Shown: positions 1 to 7,820, counted from the stretch's first letter. The stretch: 18,950 nt of DNA from CAZTAR01 sp043813895 (GCA_043813895.1 JBDRKQ010000191.1:1-18950), one strand, 5' to 3'. Notes: generated by a model not told the origin, from the sequence alone. Program-made: numbers and translations.

Positions 1-311
1 CGCCACAGGTGTCTAACTTGGGCTAGAGCGTTTTAGGGTTGAGGTTGCGTACTCCATTGCCGCTTCGGTGTGGCGTGGGGCCCCCGGGGGCGACGGGGGT
101 GACCCATTTGCTGTCCTGCTGGGGGGGGGAACCCTGACCGCGTGCCCACCCGCGCGGCGCGGGGTGGCATGCGGTCTGCGTACCACCCCACATACGGTCA
201 GCCAATCGGAAACCCCGGGCGGCCCCGGGGGGCCGACGCCACACCGAAGCGGCAATGGAGTACGCAACCTCAACCCTAAAACGCTCTAGCCCAAGTTAGA
301 CACCTGTGGCG
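1..311. repeat. 311-bp palindromic (foldback) element
   Basis: Positions 1-76 and 236-311 are perfect inverted copies of each other (76-bp arms). The 159-bp centre is also partly self-complementary on the same axis: GACCGC at 136-141 faces GCGGTC at 171-176, and both pairs centre on position 156. The whole element can therefore fold into one long hairpin, perfect on the outside and degenerate and very GC-rich inside. No protein of recognisable family lies in it. It could be a MITE-like or foldback mobile element or a structured intergenic repeat. The left edge coincides with the window start, so a target duplication cannot be checked. Confidence 0.85.
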
Positions 312-477
312 ACTTTGAGTCTGTTTTGCGGGTCTCGTATGCGTTGGCGGGGCCGTCAGGGGGGATCATCGGCGTCTGCGAAACGCGATGTAGTGAAGAC
401 CTTGGGGCTTGAATGCGTCTCCTGATTTTCGATTCTGGCTGTCGCCCATCCCGGACGACAGTCGCGAGGGATCGCGG

Positions 478-687
478 ATGTTTCTGCGGCGCTACGAACG
501 CAAGAAGAACGGCAAGCGGCACACCTACTGGGCGTTGGTCGAGTCCATTCGCACCGGCCAGGGTTCGCGCCAGAGGATCGTGGCCTACTTCGGTGAACTC
601 AAAAAACGCGAGCGTAACCGCTGGGTTCAGTTGGGCCGCCGGCTGGACCAGAAGGAGCGTCCTTCGCCGACGCTGTTCGATCCGCCG
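478..687 (+). pseudogene. Truncated IS1634/IS4-type transposase, N-terminal fragment
   Basis: The frame from ATG 478 encodes a start (MFLRRYERKKNGKRH, then TYWALVES) typical of the N-terminus of IS1634-type DDE transposases, followed by GSRQRIVAYFGEL and ending in the family-like LFDPP at about residue 70. Full-length relatives are several hundred residues long and carry the DDE catalytic core; none of that is here. After about 687 the frame becomes a proline run that is simply the reverse strand of a glycine-rich RHS tail, and it stops at 813. This is a dead remnant. Family assignment rests on recalled N-terminal motifs; the deletion is plain from the sequence. Confidence 0.6.
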
Positions 688-1274
688 CCGCCACCGCTGC
701 CGCCACTTCCACCGCCACCACCGCCTCCGCAGTACCCCCACGCAAGGTGCCCCATGTCTTTCACGTCCATGTTTGGCGCGTCTCGATGGAGCCACCCGAT
801 CATATCGGCGTAGCAATTCTCACCTTCCGGATCCGGCATGGGGTCCGTCTCTTCCGAGGGGCCGGCGCCCTCATCACAATCCCCTTCCAAACCGAAGGGG
901 TCAACAAAGAACAGTGGATTGCCAGAGACGTACTTGTACTGGTTCACGCCGTCGACATACCCCAGCGGGTCGCGTTGGAGCCAGCGGCCTAGCGTCGGCG
1001 AGTACGTCCGGGCGAAGAAGCCGTACAAGTCCACGCCGGGGTCGTAGCGTTGGCCGGTCCAGGCGAAGGGGTTGCCGAAGTGGGAGGCGTTTGTCGCGAC
1101 CCAGTTGCCCGAGTCCTTGTGCTCGATCAGTGTTGCGCCGTAGGGCTCGTAGGCGTAGCGTTCGACCAGCGTGTCTGACTCGTCCATCAGGCCGACGACG
1201 CTGCCGAGGGCGTCGTGCAGGTAGTGGTAGACGCACTCTTCACCGGGAACGCAATTCCCGGCCGTCGTGCGTGA
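627..1274 (-). pseudogene. RHS-repeat protein, C-terminal core fragment
   Basis: The minus-strand open frame begins directly after an in-frame TGA at 1275-1277. It reads YHYLHDALGSVVGLMDE, then YAYEPYGA, then the RHS-associated core LYGFFARTYSPTLGRWLQRD, PLGY and NPLFFVDPFGL. These are hallmarks of the conserved core that ends the beta-cage of RHS/YD-repeat proteins, usually very large secreted or toxin-delivery proteins. The upstream YD repeats are missing, so it is 5'-truncated. Downstream of the core are about 60 residues, including a run of glycines and serines, and the frame then reads through the antisense of the transposase remnant to stop at 627. The native C-terminal tail or toxin, if any, is lost. 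Confidence 0.75.
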
Positions 1275-1436
1275 TCATCGCGACCGGGCCGCAGAGTTGC
1301 CCCGTTTCTTTAGTGCGATGTAGTCCAAGAGCACGCTGCGGACCTCCACGACTCCGTCTCGCCGCAGCAAACCAGGCGATCATCCCACGCCACCTCGCAC
1401 AACCATCGCCCCCCAATCCCCAATGTCTGCTCGCCC

Positions 1437-2762
1437 CTATCCCTTCACGGCCCACCGCACGAGGTCGCCGATCTTCGGGGGCTTGCCCTGCATGAGGAAG
1501 CCGATACGGAAAATGCGGCCTGCCGCCCACACGCAGAAGATCATGGTCAACACGCAGCCCAGCATCGCCGCAGGCGGCTGCCACCACGGCACGACGACGG
1601 GCATGGCGAGACGCATCATCATCATCGTCGGCGCCCAGATGGGCACGAGAGAAACAACGGTCACGAACGTGCCGTTCGGCGACATGATCACGGGCATCAG
1701 CAGGAACATCGGGATCATCATGGGGAACATGATGGGCATCATCAGGCTCTGCGACTCCTTGACGTCGTTGCAACAGGCGCCAATGGCCAGGAACAGGGCC
1801 CCGAACATGAAGAGACCGGGGATCAAGAAGCCCAGGAACCAGGCGAATAGCCGCGGGTCGATCAGGTCGGCATGGCCCATGCGGTCGGCAATGACGTAGC
1901 CAGCGACGAAGTAGATGCTCAGCAGCGTGAAGACGACGAGCATCAGGCCGATGAGCTTGCCCATCATGAGTTGGAACGGCGGGACGGAGCCGAGGAGGAC
2001 TTCGGCGATCCGCTGCATCTTCTCTTCGAGGACGCCGTGGAGTAATGACTGAGTCATCATCATCAGGGACATGAACATGAACATCATGAGGCCCAGCGGC
2101 ATCATGACCGTGCCTAGCTCGTTTGCCTCTTTGGCCTGTTGGACATCGCCAGTCTTGCTTCGGGTGAGGAGGTCGAGGTCGTAGCGGTTTACTTGACAAA
2201 GGGCCTTCTCCACCACGTTCTTGTCGAGCCCCGCCTGCTTCAGTCGCATTTCCTTGACCATGGGATTGACCGTCCCATACAGCCAACGGGGCAGGTCCTC
2301 CCGGGCTTGCTGGTTCGTGTAGTAGCGCAGGCCGAAGCCGCAGGTCGGGTCGTCGCCGTCGCCGGCGTTGTCCAGAATATCTGCGCTTATCTCGACGAAG
2401 GCGAAGTAGGTGCCGTCCCGGACCTGGTCGGAAAGCTCGAGCAGTTGTTCGTCTCTGTTGTCGGTCGTGGGCGTGATTTCAAACAGCTCGAATGTGGCGC
2501 CGCGCTTCTTGCCGGTGTCTGAGTCGATGGGCAAGTCCCCGTTGCGTTCTTCGGCCGCGGTGCGCAGAGGAGCAAACAGGACGCCGGAATGATCGAGCAC
2601 GGCGAGACGCTTCGTGCCGGTCTCGCCCTTGTTCTTCATCAGGATCACCACGCCCATGCCGCCGAACATGAGGATCGGCACCAACACGATCGCGATGAGG
2701 AAGGACTTCGTGCGCACATTGACGCCGTATTCGCGCATGGCAACGGTCCAGACCTTACGCAT
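1437..2762 (-). CDS. ABC-2 type transporter permease (NatB/YhaP-like)
   Basis: A 441-residue integral membrane subunit of an ABC exporter. Residues 1-20 are cytoplasmic, 21-42 form a first membrane segment, about 45-215 form a soluble domain expected outside the membrane, and 218-415 hold about six further hydrophobic segments. The stretch LEEKMQRIAEVLLGSVPPFQ (245-264) matches the conserved coupling region of ABC-2 permeases, which contacts the ATPase. This one-TM, large-loop, TM-bundle layout is that of NatB-type permeases. Its ATG (2762) overlaps the stop of the ATPase gene by 8 bp (ATGCGTAA), so the pair is almost certainly translationally coupled. The membrane helices are unusually methionine-rich. 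Substrate unknown; NatAB relatives have been linked to sodium or antimicrobial export. Confidence 0.88.
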   Translation of the reverse strand: MRKVWTVAMREYGVNVRTKSFLIAIVLVPILMFGGMGVVILMKNKGETGTKRLAVLDHSGVLFAPLRTAAEERNGDLPIDSDTGKKRGATFELFEITPTTDNRDEQLLELSDQVRDGTYFAFVEISADILDNAGDGDDPTCGFGLRYYTNQQAREDLPRWLYGTVNPMVKEMRLKQAGLDKNVVEKALCQVNRYDLDLLTRSKTGDVQQAKEANELGTVMMPLGLMMFMFMSLMMMTQSLLHGVLEEKMQRIAEVLLGSVPPFQLMMGKLIGLMLVVFTLLSIYFVAGYVIADRMGHADLIDPRLFAWFLGFLIPGLFMFGALFLAIGACCNDVKESQSLMMPIMFPMMIPMFLLMPVIMSPNGTFVTVVSLVPIWAPTMMMMRLAMPVVVPWWQPPAAMLGCVLTMIFCVWAAGRIFRIGFLMQGKPPKIGDLVRWAVKG

Positions 2763-3672
2763 GGGTGGTCTCCTCCGACTGCGGCCGGGCGATCCGCACG
2801 AAGATATCGTGCAGGGTCGGTTGGGTAATCTCGAAATGCTCGACGCGGGCCTGCGCCGCCAGCGCCTTCAGGACCGCCTGGGGATCGGCGTTGTCGGTCA
2901 TGCGGAGTTCCTGGAACTGGCCGAAGTCGTTCACCTTGGCGATGCCCGGCAACTTGTCGAAGGCGATGCCGTTGCCGCCGGTCCGGACGCGAATCGTGTC
3001 TTCGCCGTACTGCCGCTTGATCGATTCGAGCGTGCCGTCGAGGACCTTGCGGCCCTTGAAGATCATGAAGACGAAGTCGCACATCTTCTCGGCGACATCC
3101 ATGTCGTGCGTCGAGAAGATGACGGTGGCCCCGTCACGCTTCAAATCGACGATGGCGTCCCTGAGCACGTCCTGGTTGACGGGATCAAGCCCTGTGAACG
3201 GCTCATCGAGGATGACGAGTTCCGGCTTGTGCAGGACGGTGGCGATGAACTGGAGTTTTTGCGACATACCCTTGGAGAGCGTCTCGACCTTCTTCCCGGC
3301 GTAGTCGGCAAGATCGAGCTTATCGAGCCAGCCTTCGATCTCGGCCTTGCAGTCTCGCACGCCCTTGAGTCCGGCGAAGAACCGCAGCACGTCTCTCACC
3401 AACATCTTGCGGTACAGACTGCGCTCTTCGGGAAGATAGCCGATGCGATCGGAGGCGGCCGCGCTGTGCGAGACGTCCTCGCCGAACACACGGACGACAC
3501 CGGCATCGGGATGCATAATCCGCATGATCATCCGCAGCGTCGTCGTCTTGCCTGAACCGTTCGGGCCGATAAAGCCGTACACAGATCCGGCCGGCACCGC
3601 CAGCGACAAGTCGTCGACGGCCACGGTTTGCCCAAACGTCTTGGTCACGCCCCGAATCTCGACCGCGTTCAT
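2755..3672 (-). CDS. ABC transporter ATP-binding protein (NatA/YhaQ-like)
   Basis: A 305-residue ABC ATPase, partner of the permease encoded immediately downstream. Visible motifs are Walker A GPNGSGKTT (36-44), signature LSKGMSQ (132-138), Walker B LVILDEP (152-158) with D-loop GLDP, and switch histidine STHD. The Q-loop position reads YLPEERSLY, i.e. glutamate in place of glutamine, as is common in this exporter subgroup. Residues after about 220 form the C-terminal extension of the DUF4162 type. I chose ATG 3672 (MNAVEIRG) over an upstream in-frame start at 3729 because ABC domain homology begins there and a GAGG ribosome-binding sequence lies just ahead. The C-terminus overlaps the permease start by 8 bp. 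Confidence 0.92.
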   Translation of the reverse strand: MNAVEIRGVTKTFGQTVAVDDLSLAVPAGSVYGFIGPNGSGKTTTLRMIMRIMHPDAGVVRVFGEDVSHSAAASDRIGYLPEERSLYRKMLVRDVLRFFAGLKGVRDCKAEIEGWLDKLDLADYAGKKVETLSKGMSQKLQFIATVLHKPELVILDEPFTGLDPVNQDVLRDAIVDLKRDGATVIFSTHDMDVAEKMCDFVFMIFKGRKVLDGTLESIKRQYGEDTIRVRTGGNGIAFDKLPGIAKVNDFGQFQELRMTDNADPQAVLKALAAQARVEHFEITQPTLHDIFVRIARPQSEETTHA

Positions 3673-4081
3673 ACGGTGTTTCCTCAGATAGCAACGTGCA
3701 GGGCCGGGAGCGACATGGCACAGACCCACTCGCCCACAGCGCCCGGCTCATCCGACAGGCACAGTAGCTCTTAACGGTCCGTCTGCCAAATGCTCACGCG
3801 GAACCACGCGGCCGAGTTTCACTGGGCGGTCGAGCGCCACATTGCGGAGCAGCTCGCTGCCCCCCAGCATGCCGAGACCGTCCGCCCGGTGAAGTCTGTG
3901 TTGAGATCCGCGTGATCAACGCCGACTGAACGGTGGACATCTGCTACGATTGCCAGGGCGATGAGGAATGCCATATCGAACTCATCCCCGGGGCGGACTC
4001 TCAGTGTGCGCGGCGATGCGTGACCATCGATCTGTTCATCGCACAGGTGGTTGATATCGACTGTGATTGGCATCGGCAGGA
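3673..4081. other. Intergenic stretch without a recognisable gene
   Basis: The first part is the 5' flank of the ABC operon (minus strand). Open frames exist on both strands (for example 3819-4130 minus and 3933-4565 plus), but none has a recognised motif, a convincing start site or a normal protein composition. The minus-strand frame around 4110 reads SVDQAL, which may be the frameshifted GVDG-like continuation of the reverse transcriptase remnant to the right. The rest could be decayed mobile DNA. I see no RNA gene here. Confidence 0.4.
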
Positions 4082-4357
4082 TCAGTGCTTGGTCGACGGA
4101 CCGCCGTCGCCGGCGTTGACCGAGCAGCATCGGTGGGCAAAAGCCAACATGTCCTCACGGTACACCTTGGCATACAACCGGTGGAATCGGCAGTCAGGCG
4201 ACCTCTTTGCCTCGGAGCAGGCTTGTCGCAAGCCGGTTCTGCTGCATGCAACGCAGTCGGGAGCTACCGGACCTTCTCGGGAGTTGTCAGGTTCACACCA
4301 GTTTCCTGTTCTCGCTTCGTCGTGTGTCGACCTTGAACCAAGGTCCCTTCGCTCCAC
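4082..4357 (-). pseudogene. Reverse transcriptase fragment, group II intron type (N-terminus only)
   Basis: The minus-strand frame ends with CRFHRLYAKVYREDMLAFAH followed by RCCSVNAG (about 4192-4110), which strongly resembles the N-terminal start of group II intron-encoded reverse transcriptases, whose usual form is FYxLYDKVYREDVLxxAY, then ANGGAxGVDG. The expected GVDG segment is broken: this frame stops at 4082, while an adjacent frame carries SVDQ at the matching place, which suggests a frameshift. None of the catalytic RT blocks (YADD), the maturase domain or intron domain V follows. I read it as a severely truncated and inactive RT. Family call is from recalled motifs, without an alignment. 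Confidence 0.5.
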
Positions 4358-4745
4358 CGACGTGACTCGGCCTCCACGTCGTGCGTTTCGAGGCCTGCTC
4401 AGTGTTCACTCGCGTTGCGGCCTGCGGGCTCGTCGGGTTGCCCGAAGCAACCCATTGCATCGGAGGCTTCAGCCGCTTCGCTGCCTCCACGTCTTCTCCG
4501 ATTGCTACCGACTGGAGCGCCCCCTTGCCGGGGGGGATGCTCCCCCGGGGATGCCCCCCCACTGAAGACCAACGCCGTTGCAGGGCACGCCCTGCGCGAC
4601 CACTGCCGCCGGTGTCCATGCCAAGACGGGCAAAACCCGGGGAGGCTTGTTCTTTCTCAAGCCAACTTGAGCACGGGGTACCACGCGAGCACCGAGTGCA
4701 ACCCGTGGTGGTTATGCTGGTAGTATCTCATCGGGCGACGCAGCG
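4358..4745 (-). other. Probable structured 5' leader of the intron/RT remnant
   Basis: This stretch lies upstream (minus strand) of the RT fragment and has no credible coding frame. It contains strong GC-rich foldbacks, for example around 4530-4560, where G-runs and C-runs pair with an internal TCCCC/GGGGA step. Group II introns carry a long structured RNA (domains I-III) before the RT gene, so position and character fit. I could not place the GUGYG 5' boundary. Its right edge directly touches the stop codon of the S41-like peptidase gene. Confidence 0.35.
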
Positions 4746-5789
4746 TCAGGTCGTCAGTTGTTGGATGGCCTCTTCGATCACATAGTCCCCGTTGGCGTCG
4801 AAGCCGGGGGGGGCGACGAAGATGTCGGGATCGATGCCGACGTCCTCGATCTCGAAGAAGAAGTCCGTGTAGGCGATCCATCGGGACAGTTTGTAGTTGA
4901 CGCCGTTCGACAGCCCGAACACTTCCGGGTCGCCCGATGCACCGCGCGTCGTGTCGCCGATCAGCATGACGTTGGGGCAGGCTCGCATCATCAGCGTACA
5001 CCATTCCGCGGAACTCATACACCGCGGCCCGATGAGGCAGACGGCTTCACCGAGGAAGAGGGTGCCGTTGCTGGGCGAAAGTTCGTGGTCTTCCAACGGG
5101 TCGAAGTCGTCATGGCCCGGGCCGTTTCGTGTTTCGGTGTAGCCGTAGAGTTGGGTGAGATCCGTGAAGTGCGACGTGAACTTTGCGGCGATTGTCTCGT
5201 CTCCGCCGTTGTTCGGGCGGATGTCGAAGATGATGCCGTCCGCGGTCTGGTAGGTGGCGAAGATGTTCTCGATGTCGGCATCGGAGATGTTAGCGAACGC
5301 ATCCCCCGTGAAGCTGTCCACGCGGATGTAGGCGATGTTGTTTTGGAACCAGGCGTGGCGGACCGTGTTGTTGCCGAGGGCGTGATAGACTTCGCCCGCC
5401 TTGAGATACTTGTTCCGCGGCGTTTCGGGGTAGTTCTTCTCATAGGTCTCGGGCGTGGTGCTCTCCCAGGTACCGTTTGCCCGCTGGACGTCGACGTGCC
5501 AGTCGTGCAACTCGCCCAACATCGGCAGGAGCTTGTCGACGAACTCGTCCGGCGTGAGGTCCGCGGCAAACTCGGACCTGTAGCGGACGAGGACGTCGTC
5601 CCAGTCGATGTCCTTGTAGGTGAAGTAGGAGTACTTCTCGTCGAACTTCAGCCAGAGCTCATCAAAAAGGCTCTGGGCGCCGACGGGCGCGGGCAGCGTC
5701 GTCCCCGGTATCGACGGTGTTCCGGGGCAGGTGGAGCCCAACAGGACGAGACAAGTGAGACAGAGCAGTGTGGGTGTGATGCGCGACAT
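4746..5789 (-). CDS. Exported S41-family peptidase-like protein
   Basis: A 347-residue protein with an N-terminal hydrophobic signal (residues 4-18) ending near GSTC, which is a weak lipobox, so export is likely and lipidation uncertain. The core resembles S41 (C-terminal processing/tricorn-type) peptidases: an N-terminal helical cap (FDELWLKFDEKYSYF), the strand-loop GIIFDIRPNNGGDE (185-198), and RCMSSAEW (257-263), where the family's catalytic serine sits (Ser259). The lysine that follows the serine by about 25 residues in Ctp/Prc proteases is replaced (GDTTRGASG, alanine at 284), so it belongs with lysine-less S41 members or is inactive. No PDZ domain is evident. The start has a good AAGGAG site 8 nt upstream and a promoter at 5883-5911. 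Confidence 0.8.
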   Translation of the reverse strand: MSRITPTLLCLTCLVLLGSTCPGTPSIPGTTLPAPVGAQSLFDELWLKFDEKYSYFTYKDIDWDDVLVRYRSEFAADLTPDEFVDKLLPMLGELHDWHVDVQRANGTWESTTPETYEKNYPETPRNKYLKAGEVYHALGNNTVRHAWFQNNIAYIRVDSFTGDAFANISDADIENIFATYQTADGIIFDIRPNNGGDETIAAKFTSHFTDLTQLYGYTETRNGPGHDDFDPLEDHELSPSNGTLFLGEAVCLIGPRCMSSAEWCTLMMRACPNVMLIGDTTRGASGDPEVFGLSNGVNYKLSRWIAYTDFFFEIEDVGIDPDIFVAPPGFDANGDYVIEEAIQQLTT

Positions 5790-6131
5790 GGCTGGTTTAC
5801 TCCTTCTGCGAGGTCGACGAGAGCGGCACGTTCTGTGCGAGGGTGCATGCGTGCTGCCATTGAACTCTCAAACACCGCGCCCAATCTAGCACATCAGGGT
5901 CATTCAGTCAAGTCGCGTCGGAGACATTGGGTTGCCTCGCGTGGTAGGTTTGTCGGGGTTGCGTCGGAGCCGGGAGTGATGGCGTCGGTCCAAGTGGGCG
6001 AGCGTCGCGGTTGTACCCTCGCTTGCGCTTCGGGCTGGTACAGGCGGACGTCGGCCGTGGGGGCCGGCGCTACGCTCGGCTCGCGACGGCGGATGATTGC
6101 GGGGGGGTAGGCTGTGACGTAAGCTGTTCGC
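5790..6131. other. Divergent intergenic region between S41-like gene and guaA
   Basis: It contains the minus-strand promoter at 5883-5911 and a short repeat-like sequence at 6013-6041, bounded by GTACC and GGTAC, which resembles a dispersed intergenic repeat I associate with Planctomycetota genomes. The guaA side has no clear promoter boxes and no strong ribosome-binding site. No extra gene is supported. Confidence 0.4.
5883..5911 (-). promoter_or_regulatory. Sigma70-type promoter for the S41-like gene
   Basis: On the minus strand TTGACT (5911-5906) is followed by exactly 17 nt and then TAGATT (5888-5883). Both boxes are close to consensus. Transcription would start near 5876, giving a leader of about 87 nt before the start codon at 5789. 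Confidence 0.6.
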
Positions 6132-7682
6132 ATGATGCAGCAGAGTATCGCGGTTCTGGATTTCGGTTCCCAATACGTACAACTCATCGCGCGGCGGGTT
6201 CGGGAGAACAAGGTTCACTCTCTGATCTTCCCGCCGGACGTCTCGCCGGAAGAACTGGGCAAACACAACATTATCGGACTAATCCTCAGCGGCGGCCCGG
6301 CCAGCGTGTACGAGCCAGGCGCACCGGAGTTGCAATCAGGCATTGTGGAGACGAACCTCCCGATGCTGGGCATCTGCTACGGCATGCACGCCGCGTGTCG
6401 GCGGTTGGGGGCGACGGTCGAGGCGGGCGAGCATCACGAATACGGACGGACACAACTTGAAGTCACGACGCCCGATCCGCTCCTTTCGCATATGCCTGCG
6501 GCGACGACGGTGTGGATGTCTCACGGGGATATCGCGGTCGGGCTGGGCGCCGAGTTCGTGACACTGGCCCGGACGGAGAGCTGTCCGCACGCGGTGGTGA
6601 AGCACAAGGACCGGCCGTTCTACGGCGTGCAGTTTCATCCGGAGGTGACGCACACGCCCGAAGGCGGGCAAATGCTTCGCAACTTCCTGTACGAAGTGTG
6701 CGGCGCAAGGGGCGACCGGGCGGCGGGTTCGATTATCGAGGATGCGGTCGCCGATATTCGCTCGAAGGTCGGCGGCGGGGAGCAAGTCGTGTGTGGGCTG
6801 TCGGGCGGTGTGGATTCCTCTGTGACTGCTGCGCTGCTGCGCCGGGCGGTGCCGGACAGGGTGACGTGCATCTTCGTGGACAACGGCCTTTTGCGGGCTA
6901 ATGAGCGCGAGCGGGTCGAGGCGGTGTTCGAAGGGCATTTCAAGGTGGACCTCCGCGTCGTCGACGCCGCGGAGCGATTCCTTTCGCGGCTCGAGGGCGT
7001 CACCGACCCACAGGAGAAGCGGATCCGGATCGGACACGCGTTCATCGAAGTCTTCAGGGAGGAGGCACGGGAGATCCCCAATGCGCGGTTCCTAGCACAG
7101 GGGACCCTGTATCCCGACGTGATCGAGTCTGGGCACGGGCACGCGGGCGCCTCGGCGAACATCAAAGTGCATCACAACGTCGGCGGCCTACCGGCCGAGT
7201 TGGGCTTCGAGTTGATTGAGCCACTGCGCGACCTGTTCAAAGACGAGGTGAGGCTGATAGGCGAGTTGCTCGGGCTTCCGGAGGAGCTGGTTTGGCGGCA
7301 CCCGTTCCCCGGGCCGGGCTTGGCAGTGCGAATCATTGGCGAAGTCACACCGCAGCGGTGCGAACTCCTGCGTCAGGCGGACCGGATCATCATCGAGGAG
7401 ATTACGGCGGCCGGTTGGTACCGGAAGATCGCCCAGGCGCTGGGCGTTCTGCTGCCGGTGCCGAGCGTCGGCGTGATGGGGGACGGTCGCGCCTACGCTG
7501 GCCAACACGTCGTGGTGGTGAGGCTGGTGGAGTCCACGGATTTCATGACCGCCGACTGGGTCCATCTGGACCACGCGGTGCTGGGACGGGTATCAACACG
7601 TCTGACCAACGAGGTGCCGGGGGTGAATCGGGTCGTTTACGACATCACGAGCAAGCCGCCGGGTACCATCGAATGGGAGTAG
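6132..7682 (+). CDS. guaA: GMP synthase (glutamine-hydrolysing)
   Basis: A 516-residue enzyme that converts XMP to GMP with ATP and glutamine, the last step of de novo GMP synthesis. The N-terminal class I glutamine amidotransferase domain (about 5-190) has its nucleophile in GICYGM (Cys82) and the His169/Glu171 pair in QFHPEV. The ATP pyrophosphatase domain carries the PP-loop LSGGVDSS (223-230), and the C-terminal dimerisation domain ends in TSKPPGTIEWE, a form of the family's hallmark ending. HGHAGASANIKVHHNVGGLP matches the XMP-binding region. Length is normal. Two adjacent ATG codons (6132, 6135) are possible starts and neither has a strong Shine-Dalgarno. All catalytic residues are present, so it should be functional. 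Confidence 0.97.
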   Translation: MMQQSIAVLDFGSQYVQLIARRVRENKVHSLIFPPDVSPEELGKHNIIGLILSGGPASVYEPGAPELQSGIVETNLPMLGICYGMHAACRRLGATVEAGEHHEYGRTQLEVTTPDPLLSHMPAATTVWMSHGDIAVGLGAEFVTLARTESCPHAVVKHKDRPFYGVQFHPEVTHTPEGGQMLRNFLYEVCGARGDRAAGSIIEDAVADIRSKVGGGEQVVCGLSGGVDSSVTAALLRRAVPDRVTCIFVDNGLLRANERERVEAVFEGHFKVDLRVVDAAERFLSRLEGVTDPQEKRIRIGHAFIEVFREEAREIPNARFLAQGTLYPDVIESGHGHAGASANIKVHHNVGGLPAELGFELIEPLRDLFKDEVRLIGELLGLPEELVWRHPFPGPGLAVRIIGEVTPQRCELLRQADRIIIEEITAAGWYRKIAQALGVLLPVPSVGVMGDGRAYAGQHVVVVRLVESTDFMTADWVHLDHAVLGRVSTRLTNEVPGVNRVVYDITSKPPGTIEWE

Positions 7683-7700
7683 GCTAGCCGGGCGCCACGG

Positions 7701-7716
7701 GGCCGGCGTGCCGGCC
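7701..7716 (+). terminator. GC-rich hairpin after guaA
   Basis: GGCCGG (7701-7706), loop CGTG and CCGGCC form a perfect 6-bp GC hairpin about 20 nt after the guaA stop. There is no T-tract after it, so intrinsic termination is uncertain; it may instead be a dispersed repeat. Confidence 0.3.
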
Positions 7717-7759
7717 GAAATCCGCCACAACGAGGGCGTCGCTGGGATTGCGGATTGCG

Positions 7760-7788
7760 TTGACCCCGTGAAGCGGATATTTTACTCT
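7760..7788 (+). promoter_or_regulatory. Possible promoter of the Rrf2-family gene
   Basis: TTGACC (7760-7765), a 17-nt spacer and TACTCT (7783-7788). The -35 box is good and the -10 box weak. It would give a leader of about 25 nt to the ATG at 7821. Rrf2 regulators often repress their own promoters, but I could not identify a known operator here. Confidence 0.35.
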
Positions 7789-7820
7789 GCTGGAACCACC
7801 GATTTGGAGAGAGGTGTATC

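Noticed and set aside
68..289. Open frames on both strands inside the palindrome
   Set aside because: They mirror each other because of the inverted repeat, have low-complexity Gly/Pro/Arg composition and no ribosome-binding site or family.
1..311. CRISPR array or phage attachment site
   Set aside because: Only one inverted pair exists, with no direct repeats or spacers and no integrase nearby.
413..1495. Long plus-strand frame of 360 codons
   Set aside because: Arg/Ser/Pro-rich shadow that crosses the transposase, RHS and permease sequences in the wrong frame.
1600..1740. CAT-rich tract as a microsatellite
   Set aside because: It is the reverse strand of Met codons in the ABC permease and not a regular tandem repeat.
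3933..4565. Plus-strand frame of 210 codons with a Cys-rich start
   Set aside because: Runs antisense through the RT remnant and its leader; no start signal or conserved motif.
4758..6110. 450-codon plus-strand frame
   Set aside because: Antisense shadow of the S41-like gene, whose minus-strand frame has a promoter, ribosome-binding site, signal peptide and family motifs.
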